DNA of 6,813 nt from Candidatus Omnitrophota bacterium. GTDB taxonomy: Bacteria; Ratteibacteria; UBA8468; B48-G9; JAFGKM01. A program made the position numbers and the translations under genes. The notes under the pieces were generated by a model that was given only the letters and a program-made list of their open reading frames with translations, made no database searches and was not told the origin of the DNA. The DNA lies in NCBI GenBank assembly GCA_023818785.1, contig JAMWCO010000079.1:1-6813 (forward strand), in the 5' to 3' direction. Numbering within the stretch: position 1 is the stretch's first letter; every line of letters begins with the position of its first letter. Of this stretch, positions 1-6,119 are shown piece after piece.

Positions 1-272
1 TTCAAATATTTTTCTGGATTAGATTTAAATTTCTCCTTACAACCTGGACAACAGAAAAAATATAATTTGCCTTTATATTCTATATAATCTGAATCCTTGG
101 TAATGTTAAACTTTTCACCTGTTATAGAACATATAACCTTATTCCCTAATGTATCAAAATTACATTTTTCACTTGATTGCCTCGTTTCACTCATCATCGG
201 ACAGCACTTTTCCTGAGCATTTAATATCCATAAACTTCCTAAAATTATCCATAAAAAAACTATTTTTTTCAT
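1..272 (-). CDS. Exported YHS/TRASH-domain metal-binding protein, 3' end cut by window edge
   Basis: The reading frame opens at the ATG at 272-270 and stays open for 90 codons to the left edge, so the C-terminus is missing. Residues 1-19 form a signal peptide: a Lys-Lys start, a hydrophobic core (IVFLWIILGSLWIL) and a likely cleavage site after Asn-Ala at 18-19. There is no lipobox cysteine, so a soluble periplasmic or secreted protein is more likely than a lipoprotein. The mature part starts with a short Cys/Met-rich stretch (C23, C24, M26, M27, C37). Residues 46-90 then match the YHS/TRASH pattern: VICSITGEKF (C48), an aromatic Y-x-GK-x-YFF strand, and the FCCPGCKEKF knuckle (C74, C75, C78), ending in NPEKYL. 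Such domains bind transition metals in copper and heavy-metal handling systems. The gene follows csoR by 15 nt and is probably controlled by it. A metal chaperone or scavenger role is inference, and the domain call is fairly secure. Confidence 0.85.
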   Translation of the reverse strand, partial: MKKIVFLWIILGSLWILNAQEKCCPMMSETRQSSEKCNFDTLGNKVICSITGEKFNITKDSDYIEYKGKLYFFCCPGCKEKFKSNPEKYL

Positions 273-277
273 TCTTT

Positions 278-287
278 CACCCCCTTT
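278..287 (-). promoter_or_regulatory. Ribosome binding site of the YHS-protein gene
   Basis: Read on the minus strand this is AAAGGGGGTG, followed by a 5-nt spacer (AAAGA) and the ATG at 272-270. It resembles AAGGAGGTG with one A replaced by G. It fills the space right after the csoR stop codon and supports the choice of start for a gene that is cut by the window edge. Confidence 0.75.
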
Positions 288-566
288 CTATTTAGAAAAT
301 TTTTTATAAATATCCAACAATTCTTCAATCTTTTCTTTAATTTCTTCATCATTTTTAGAATATATCGTTTCTTTTACACATGTATTTATATGATTTTCAA
401 GAATAATCAAACCAATACTTTTTAATGCACCTTTAATTGCAAAAATTTGTTGTAAAATATCAATACAATATTTTTTTTCTTCAATCATTCGTGCTAAACC
501 CTTCAATTGTCCTTCAATTTTTCTAATACGCGGTAACAATTCCTTAATTATTTTTTCATCAATCAT
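288..566 (-). CDS. csoR: CsoR-family copper-sensing transcriptional repressor
   Basis: The 92-residue protein has the size and all-helical pattern of the CsoR/RcnR family (DUF156). The helix-1 hallmark is RIRKIEGQLKGLARMIEE at about residues 13-30, followed by KKYC and the second long helix. The three expected metal ligands are visible: C34, H59 and C63, in the C-x24-H-x3-C spacing of Cu(I)-binding CsoR. RcnR and FrmR types carry a His at the third position, and persulfide-sensing CstR lacks the His. A Tyr precedes C34, as in known copper sensors. In this family apo-protein binds operator DNA and Cu(I) releases it. The ATG at 566-564 fits the usual N-terminal length; the next Met, residue 27, would delete much of helix 1. 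No Shine-Dalgarno precedes the ATG because the promoter lies almost directly against it. The gene is followed after 15 nt by the exported YHS protein. Copper as the ligand is inferred from the residues. Confidence 0.93.
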   Translation of the reverse strand: MIDEKIIKELLPRIRKIEGQLKGLARMIEEKKYCIDILQQIFAIKGALKSIGLIILENHINTCVKETIYSKNDEEIKEKIEELLDIYKKFSK

Positions 567-570
567 ATAT

Positions 571-592
571 ATATTATACCCCAGTATAGTAT
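571..592 (-). promoter_or_regulatory. Probable CsoR operator overlapping the promoter
   Basis: The minus strand reads ATACTATAC, then TGGG, then GTATAATAT. This inverted repeat has 9-base arms, pairs at 8 of 9 positions and has a 4-base centre. The G run flanked by TATAC/GTATA recalls the GC-centred pseudo-palindromes bound by CsoR proteins (TACCC/GGGTA type). It covers the 3' two thirds of the promoter spacer and the whole -10 box, so a bound repressor would block RNA polymerase. Part of the symmetry comes from the AT-rich -10 region itself, so binding by CsoR is inferred from position and gene identity. Confidence 0.6.
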
Positions 593-601
593 TTCTGTCA
601 A
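573..601 (-). promoter_or_regulatory. Consensus sigma-70 promoter of csoR, apparently giving a leaderless mRNA
   Basis: On the minus strand the -35 box TTGACA is at 601-596 and the -10 box TATAAT at 578-573. Both match the consensus exactly, with a 17-nt spacer. Only six bases (ATATAT, 572-567) separate the -10 box from the csoR ATG, which places the expected transcription start at or within a base or two of the A of the start codon. The lack of any Shine-Dalgarno there agrees with leaderless translation. The -35 box begins 37 nt after the glgB stop codon, so csoR has its own promoter inside a compact gene string. Confidence 0.88.
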
Positions 602-638
602 GAGATCTTTTTATATATTAAAAAAATTTAAGGAATAA

Positions 639-2795
639 TTAAATTGGTTTTAGTATTAAACCAGATAATCCTGGAAGAGTTATATTTATAGAAAATGGGA
701 AATTATGAAATGGAATTTTTTCTGATTTCACTTTCCCTAAATTACCTATATTTTCTCCTCCATAATAAACTGAATCTGAATTAAAAATTTCAATATATTC
801 ACAGTTAAAAGGTACACCCAATCTATAATTTGTTCTCATAATAGGAGTGAAATTAAAAATAAAAATTAAGATATCTCTTTCTTTTTTACCCTTTCTAATA
901 AATGAAATTATGCTTTTTTCGTAATCAGAAAAATCAATCCACTGAAATCCATCTGGCGAAAAATCAATTTGGTGAAATGGTTTTTCTTTTCTATATAGAG
1001 AATTTAAATCACTAACAAATTTTAGAATTTTTCTATTTTCTTCATTTTCAAGTAGATACCATTCCCTTTCTTCCCAAAAATTCCATTCTTTATTTTCTGC
1101 AAATTCACATCCCATAAATATCAATTTTTTACCAGGATGTCCATACATATATAGCAAAAAAGATTTTAAATTTGATAGTTTTTCTTTTCTATTCCCAGGC
1201 ATTTTACAATATAAAGATTTTTTCCCATAAGTTACTTCATCATGTGAAATAGGTAATATAAAATTTTCAGAAAAAGCATAAAGTAAAGAAAATGTTAAAC
1301 AGTTATGATGATATTTTCTATAAATTGGGTCTAAACTAAAATAAAAAAGAGTATCATGCATCCAACCCATATTCCATTTAAATCCAAAACCAAGTCCTCC
1401 AAGATATGTTGGTTTACTCACTCCTGTCCATGCTGTTGATTCTTCTGCTATAGTAAAACAATGAGGAAATTTCTCATATATTACTTTATTTAATTCCTTT
1501 AAAAACTCAATACCTTCAAGATTTTCTTTACCACCATATATATTTGGCACCCATTCTCCTTCTTTTCTTGAATAATCAAGATATAAAATTGATGCTACTG
1601 CATCAACTCTAATCCCATCTATATGATAATTTTCAAGTAAATTTAAAGCACTTGATATTAAAAAGTTTTTGACTTCATATCTTCCATAGTTAAATATTGC
1701 TGTATTCCAATCAGGATGGTCCCTCTTTCTTGGGTCAGAATGTTCATAAAGATGTGTTCCATCAAAATAATATAAAGAAAAAGAATCTTTTGGAAAATGT
1801 GCTGGTGACCAATCAACTATTACACCTATATTGTTTTGATGTAGATAATCAATTAACCAGCAAAAATCTTCTAATTTACCATACCTTGAAGTAGGTGCAA
1901 AAAAACCAGTAGTTTGATATCCCCATGAACTATCAAGAGGATGTTCATAAATTGGTAAAAACTCAACCCAATTAAAATTTGTTTTTTTTAGATATTCTAC
2001 AAGGTTTTCCCCTATTTCTCTATAATTCATAAATTCACCATTTTTTTTCTTCCAAGAACCAAGATGAATTTCGTAAATACTCATTGGTTCTTCATAAATA
2101 TTTTTTGTTTTTAAGTTATCTATCCATTCATTATCATTCCATTTATAAGAAAGTTTATATGTTATTGAAGAATTATTTGGTCTTTTTTCAAAATATTTCC
2201 CATATGGGTCACTTTTTAAAAATATTTGATTATCCTTTGTTTTAATTTCAAATTTATAATAAGAAAAATCATCAATTTCAGGAATAAACAAAACCCAAAT
2301 ACCAGAATTTCCAAGTGCTTTCATCTGATGTCTTCTTCCATCCCAGTTATTAAAATCACCTACAATACTAACTCTTTTTGCATTTGGAGCCCAAACTGCG
2401 AAATGATATCCTATTATACCAAAAATTTCTGTTTTTACAGCACCCATTTTTTTATAAATTTCATAATTTGTTCCTTCATTAAAAAGGTATAAATCATAAT
2501 CTGTAAAAACATTTGGCTCAAAAAAATAAGGGTCAAACTCTTCTTTAAAAAATCCATTTTTAAATTTTATTCTCAATTTATAAAAAAATTTATTTTCAAA
2601 GATATTTTCAAATAATCCTTCCCATATACTTTTTTCTAAATTTGTCTCTATATTATTTTCTAAATTAATAACAATTATTTCTTCTGCATCAGGAATAAAT
2701 ACCCTCAATTTCCAAAAATTACCCTCTTTATGCCAGGACAATATCTCAAATGGATTATGATGTTCAGATTTTACCAATCTTTCTATACTATCCAT
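639..2795 (-). CDS. glgB: 1,4-alpha-glucan branching enzyme, GH13 type
   Basis: GlgB cuts an alpha-1,4 chain and rejoins it through an alpha-1,6 link, making branches in glycogen in the cytoplasm. The 718 residues are a normal length for the form with two N-terminal beta domains. The N1-like part (1-110) has HHNPFEIL. The CBM48 domain (about 125-205) has YHFAVWAPNAKRVSIVGDFNNWDG. The catalytic barrel has region I DWSPAHFP (328-335) and region II GIRVDAVAS with the nucleophile D398. Region III, TIAEES, holds the acid/base E451, and region IV, ISHDE, holds D519. All three catalytic acids are present. The C-terminal beta domain (about 610-718) has FNFTPIMRTNYRLGVP and the YYGG element. The start overlaps the GH57 gene by 13 nt; a weak Shine-Dalgarno (TAGAG) lies 7 nt before the ATG, so translation is probably coupled. 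It is the last gene of the glycogen operon, and no strong hairpin terminator follows. The function is secure. Confidence 0.98.
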   Translation of the reverse strand: MDSIERLVKSEHHNPFEILSWHKEGNFWKLRVFIPDAEEIIVINLENNIETNLEKSIWEGLFENIFENKFFYKLRIKFKNGFFKEEFDPYFFEPNVFTDYDLYLFNEGTNYEIYKKMGAVKTEIFGIIGYHFAVWAPNAKRVSIVGDFNNWDGRRHQMKALGNSGIWVLFIPEIDDFSYYKFEIKTKDNQIFLKSDPYGKYFEKRPNNSSITYKLSYKWNDNEWIDNLKTKNIYEEPMSIYEIHLGSWKKKNGEFMNYREIGENLVEYLKKTNFNWVEFLPIYEHPLDSSWGYQTTGFFAPTSRYGKLEDFCWLIDYLHQNNIGVIVDWSPAHFPKDSFSLYYFDGTHLYEHSDPRKRDHPDWNTAIFNYGRYEVKNFLISSALNLLENYHIDGIRVDAVASILYLDYSRKEGEWVPNIYGGKENLEGIEFLKELNKVIYEKFPHCFTIAEESTAWTGVSKPTYLGGLGFGFKWNMGWMHDTLFYFSLDPIYRKYHHNCLTFSLLYAFSENFILPISHDEVTYGKKSLYCKMPGNRKEKLSNLKSFLLYMYGHPGKKLIFMGCEFAENKEWNFWEEREWYLLENEENRKILKFVSDLNSLYRKEKPFHQIDFSPDGFQWIDFSDYEKSIISFIRKGKKERDILIFIFNFTPIMRTNYRLGVPFNCEYIEIFNSDSVYYGGENIGNLGKVKSEKIPFHNFPFSINITLPGLSGLILKPI

Positions 2796-4711
2796 TCTGG
2801 TTCTCTATAAATTATAGTAATTTTCCCATAAGGTGGAAATGTGAAATTATAGTTATTTACTATTACTTGAAATTTAATTTTAAATTCTTGTTTTCTATTT
2901 TTTATTTTTAATCTCACTTCAAGAATATCGTCTAATTTCCATTCAATATTTTCATCAAAAAAAGAAGTCCCTTTAATTTCATAAATTTCTTCATCTATAT
3001 TTACTTTTATCAATTCTACTTTCTCCTCAAAATCAAACCTTAAATATAAATTTTCTTCATCATACCCATAGAGAAATTTTTTTATTGGCAGATTAAATGG
3101 TTTAAAACTCCCCCATAAATTTTCCAATTTTATTTCTATTCCATTTATCCACTCATAAAAATCTGTTATTTTACCATCTATAATAGGTTTTATATATGGT
3201 ATTTTTTCCTCATATATTATTTCTTCTTCTAAATTATCAGGTATAGGAATGTTCAATCTTTTATAAATTTTCCTTATATTATCTTTAAAACATTTATCAA
3301 ACTTATTCTTTATATTTTTATCTGCATCTATGCTATACCACCAGAACCAATCGCTTCCTTCAACATTTAAAATCAATTCTTTCGTCAATTCATCTTTCAA
3401 TTTAATTTGTTCAAATTTTTCTCTTGCTTCTTTTAAAATTTTCCATGCTTTATTTGTTTCAGATTTACCTATCCAATTGTCAAAATTTGGTCCCATCCAA
3501 CTTCCAGGGAAAATATGGTTAATATTTTTTTTAATTTCAATATTTTCTACTGCCTCTTTAAATGTTAAAGTTTTTATTTTCTCATTTTTCTCAAGCAATT
3601 TATAAAAAGTTCTCAAAAATTTTATTCCATTTTCTTGATAATAATCCCAAGGATTTTCTCCATCCAATATTATTGTAATTATTCCATCAGGATTTTCTTT
3701 AATAATTTTTTCAATATTATTTATTAAATCAATTGCTGCCTTTTCTTCATCTAAATTATGATATGAAAAACCAATTAAATCTGAAATGAAATGGTCTCTA
3801 AAAAATATTGTAATATTTCCTTTATATTTATAACACTTATAAATATTTTTCTTTTCCCAATTATTCAATGTTTCAAAAAGTATAGTTTCATCTGTTGCAG
3901 TCCATTTAATTTTTTTCTCAATAAACAAATCAAGTATTTCATCACTTAAAGCACCTTCGGAAGGCCATATACCTTCTGGATTTTTCCCAAATATATAATT
4001 ATAAAATAAAATAGCATTATTAAGTTGTTGTTTTGCATCTTCTGGATAATTAAATCTTATTTCAGGATATTTTAAATTTGTTTTTGTTCTTTTCATTATT
4101 TCTGTATCATAAACCAATGGTAATATTGGATGGTAGAAAGGACTTGTACTTATTTCAATTTTATTACTTTCTTGAAGATTTTTATATTTAGGAATGAAAT
4201 TTTTGAAGATTTCCTTCTCTTTACTAATTAAAGTTTTTAAATCATCTTCATTAAAATCCCTTCCTTTCTGAATAAGAGAAGCAATTTCTTTATCTATAAG
4301 TAATTTATTAAAACAGGTCAAATGAAGTAAAAACTTAAAATCAAAAATATCTTTTTCATTATATGAACCACTCTCAATTTTTTCTCTTAAAATCGTTAAA
4401 ATTTTATTATTTAAGTAAATGGATGGGAATTCATTATAATAATAGATAAGTTGTTCAGGAGATAATTCATAATTGAAAAAATTAAAAAATATATCATTTA
4501 TAATCCCTTCAGAAATAAATTTTATTTGCTTTAAAAGTGAACCAGTAATATTAAAATTCAACTTTATATTCTCAAATTCCTCAGATAAAATTGCCATTGG
4601 ATAATAATTCTGAAGAGTTCTAAAAAATATTATGCTTGTATTATTTATATTTTCTTCTATATCAACATAAAATGGTTGATGAAAATGCCATAAGATACAT
4701 AAATATCCCAT
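2783..4711 (-). CDS. GH57 family glycoside hydrolase (alpha-amylase/glucanotransferase-like) with C-terminal beta domain
   Basis: The protein has 642 residues. Family GH57 is shown by five ordered motifs: WHFHQPFY (8-15, hallmark HQP), NKIEISTSPFYHPILPL (183-199), GIWPSEG (247-253, likely nucleophile E252), IILDGENPW (347-355, likely acid/base D350), and SWMGPNFDNWIGKSETNKAW (404-423). A helical part follows, with GSDWFWWYSID (452-462). From about residue 505 a beta-rich stretch begins with IDGKITDFYEW and LYLRFDF, and could be a carbohydrate-binding or sandwich domain. GH57 enzymes act on alpha-glucans with retention and include amylases, 4-alpha-glucanotransferases, pullulanases and branching enzymes; the exact activity cannot be read here. 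It lacks a signal peptide, so it should act inside the cell on glycogen or maltodextrin. Its ATG overlaps the glgA stop as TAATG with little Shine-Dalgarno, implying coupled translation. The family is sure, the specificity open. Confidence 0.92.
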   Translation of the reverse strand: MGYLCILWHFHQPFYVDIEENINNTSIIFFRTLQNYYPMAILSEEFENIKLNFNITGSLLKQIKFISEGIINDIFFNFFNYELSPEQLIYYYNEFPSIYLNNKILTILREKIESGSYNEKDIFDFKFLLHLTCFNKLLIDKEIASLIQKGRDFNEDDLKTLISKEKEIFKNFIPKYKNLQESNKIEISTSPFYHPILPLVYDTEIMKRTKTNLKYPEIRFNYPEDAKQQLNNAILFYNYIFGKNPEGIWPSEGALSDEILDLFIEKKIKWTATDETILFETLNNWEKKNIYKCYKYKGNITIFFRDHFISDLIGFSYHNLDEEKAAIDLINNIEKIIKENPDGIITIILDGENPWDYYQENGIKFLRTFYKLLEKNEKIKTLTFKEAVENIEIKKNINHIFPGSWMGPNFDNWIGKSETNKAWKILKEAREKFEQIKLKDELTKELILNVEGSDWFWWYSIDADKNIKNKFDKCFKDNIRKIYKRLNIPIPDNLEEEIIYEEKIPYIKPIIDGKITDFYEWINGIEIKLENLWGSFKPFNLPIKKFLYGYDEENLYLRFDFEEKVELIKVNIDEEIYEIKGTSFFDENIEWKLDDILEVRLKIKNRKQEFKIKFQVIVNNYNFTFPPYGKITIIYREPEWIV

Positions 4712-6108
4712 TATAAACTTTCATATATCTCTTTATATGCTTGTGAAGAATTTTTCCATGAAAAATCCAATTCCATACATTTTTTTACAAGTCGCTCCCA
4801 TAGATTTTTATTATTATAAACAGAAATGGCTCTTTCTATTGTCGGAATAAATTCATCATCTTTGTAGAATGTAAAACCCCATCCATTTTCTTCATAATCT
4901 TTTACTGTATCATAAAGCCCTCCAACTTTTCTTACCACAGGGACACTACCATACTTTAATGCTATCATCTGTCCAAGACCACAAGGTTCAAATCTTGAAG
5001 GCATAAGGAAAAAATCACTTGATGCATATATTTGATGAGCAAGTTTCTCATTAAATCCTTGAATAAAACAAAATTTTTCAGGATTTTTCAAACTTATTTC
5101 AGATAACTTTTCTTTATATTTTTCTTCTCCTTCTCCAAGTATAACAATCTGGATATTCTTATTCATCAAATCATTTATTTTTTCTATTATCAAATCAATA
5201 CCCTTTTGCTCTACAAGACGGCTTACAATACTAAACAGAGGAATATCTTCTTTCTTTATCAGAGATAATTCTTCTTGAAGATAAACTTTATTTATCATTT
5301 TCCCTTTAAGTGTCTTATATTTTCTTTTTATATACTCATCCAACATAGGATGCCATATTTGATAATCTATACCATTTACAATTCCAACTATTTTTTCTCT
5401 ATATTTTCTCAAAAGACCATCAAGTTTAAAACCAAATTCTGGAGTAATTATTTCATCAGCAAATTTCTTACTAACTGTAGTTATAATATCACTATATATA
5501 ATTCCTGCTTTCATTAAATTTATATCTCCATAAAATTCAATTCCTTCAATTGAAAAATATTCTGATGGTAACCCAAGAATTGAAAATTTTTCTGAAGGGA
5601 ATATACCTTGATAAGCAATATTATGAATTGTAAAAACTACTTTTGTATTTCTTTTAAAATCATTATAGAATAACTTTAAATATAAGGGTAATAAAGATGT
5701 ATGCCAATCATTACAATGAAAAACATCAATTTTAATATCTAAATATTTACATATTTCACATATACTCCTTGAAAAAAATGAAAATCTTTCAATATTATCA
5801 GGATAATCCTTTCCTTCAGGACCATAAACTTCATCTCTATCAAAATAATAATCATTTCCAATAAAGATAACATTTTGAAAATCAACTGTTTTATATATTT
5901 TACATTTTTCCTTTCTAAAATCTGTAAAATATATTTCAATCTCACCTATTTCTTTAATTTTAAATTTTTCTTTTATTTTTTTATATAAAGGTAGGAAAAG
6001 ATAAGAATTTCTTTTAAAAATTTTAAAAAGAGAGCCAACTACATCAGCAAGTCCACCAACTTTTATAAATGGTACACATTCAGCAGCAACATATCCAATT
6101 TTTTTCAT
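4711..6108 (-). CDS. glgA: Glycogen synthase (ADP-glucose type, GT5)
   Basis: GlgA transfers glucose from ADP-glucose to the non-reducing end of an alpha-1,4-glucan. The 465 residues match the usual bacterial length (about 475). The N-terminal Rossmann domain carries the nucleotide-sugar loop KVGGLADVVGSL (16-27, K16). It also has HCNDWHTSLLPLY (131-143), FTIHNIAYQG (159-168) and the hinge VNGIDYQIW (244-252). The C-terminal domain has SRLVEQKGIDL (296-306), the PSRFEPCGLGQ signature (370-380, with E374 in the retaining-transferase position) and RKVGGLYDTV (392-401). All catalytic elements are intact and there is no signal peptide. The start is fixed by AAGGAG placed 5 nt upstream, just after the stop codon of the galT-like gene. 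Its stop codon shares one base with the GH57 start. ADP-glucose rather than UDP-glucose as donor is inferred from membership of the bacterial GlgA family. Confidence 0.98.
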   Translation of the reverse strand: MKKIGYVAAECVPFIKVGGLADVVGSLFKIFKRNSYLFLPLYKKIKEKFKIKEIGEIEIYFTDFRKEKCKIYKTVDFQNVIFIGNDYYFDRDEVYGPEGKDYPDNIERFSFFSRSICEICKYLDIKIDVFHCNDWHTSLLPLYLKLFYNDFKRNTKVVFTIHNIAYQGIFPSEKFSILGLPSEYFSIEGIEFYGDINLMKAGIIYSDIITTVSKKFADEIITPEFGFKLDGLLRKYREKIVGIVNGIDYQIWHPMLDEYIKRKYKTLKGKMINKVYLQEELSLIKKEDIPLFSIVSRLVEQKGIDLIIEKINDLMNKNIQIVILGEGEEKYKEKLSEISLKNPEKFCFIQGFNEKLAHQIYASSDFFLMPSRFEPCGLGQMIALKYGSVPVVRKVGGLYDTVKDYEENGWGFTFYKDDEFIPTIERAISVYNNKNLWERLVKKCMELDFSWKNSSQAYKEIYESL

Positions 6109-6113
6109 ATTAA

Positions 6114-6119
6114 CTCCTT
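6114..6119 (-). promoter_or_regulatory. Ribosome binding site of glgA
   Basis: On the minus strand AAGGAG directly follows the TAA of the galT-like gene (6122-6120) and stands 5 nt (TTAAT) before the glgA ATG. It is the strongest Shine-Dalgarno in the glycogen block; the two downstream genes have weak ones and overlap their upstream neighbours. Confidence 0.85.

Noticed and set aside
611..634. AT-only hairpins (such as TTAAA/TTTAA) before a T run, as a glgB terminator
   Set aside because: Stems of about five A-T pairs without G-C are too weak to call an intrinsic terminator in such AT-rich DNA.
1697..1894. Plus-strand open frame of 65 codons
   Set aside because: It lies opposite the conserved glgB catalytic region, has no recognisable domain and is a by-product of AT-rich coding sequence.
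2226..2492. Plus-strand open frame of 88 codons
   Set aside because: It lies opposite the glgB CBM48 domain; its peptide looks like random low-GC sequence with no ribosome site seen.
3330..3605. Plus-strand open frame of 91 codons
   Set aside because: It lies opposite the conserved GH57 region including SWMGPNFDNW; no independent support.
2783..4711. GH57 gene as a second glycogen branching enzyme
   Set aside because: I could not recognise the C-terminal domain typical of GH57 branching enzymes, and a complete GH13 GlgB is next door, so only the family is called.
5275..5517. Plus-strand open frame of 80 codons
   Set aside because: It lies opposite the middle of glgA and its peptide is low-complexity, rich in Phe, Tyr, Ile and Ser.
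5739..5945. Minus-strand open frame of 68 codons in another frame within glgA
   Set aside because: The glgA frame is intact with conserved motifs on both sides, so this is neither a frameshift fragment nor a separate gene.
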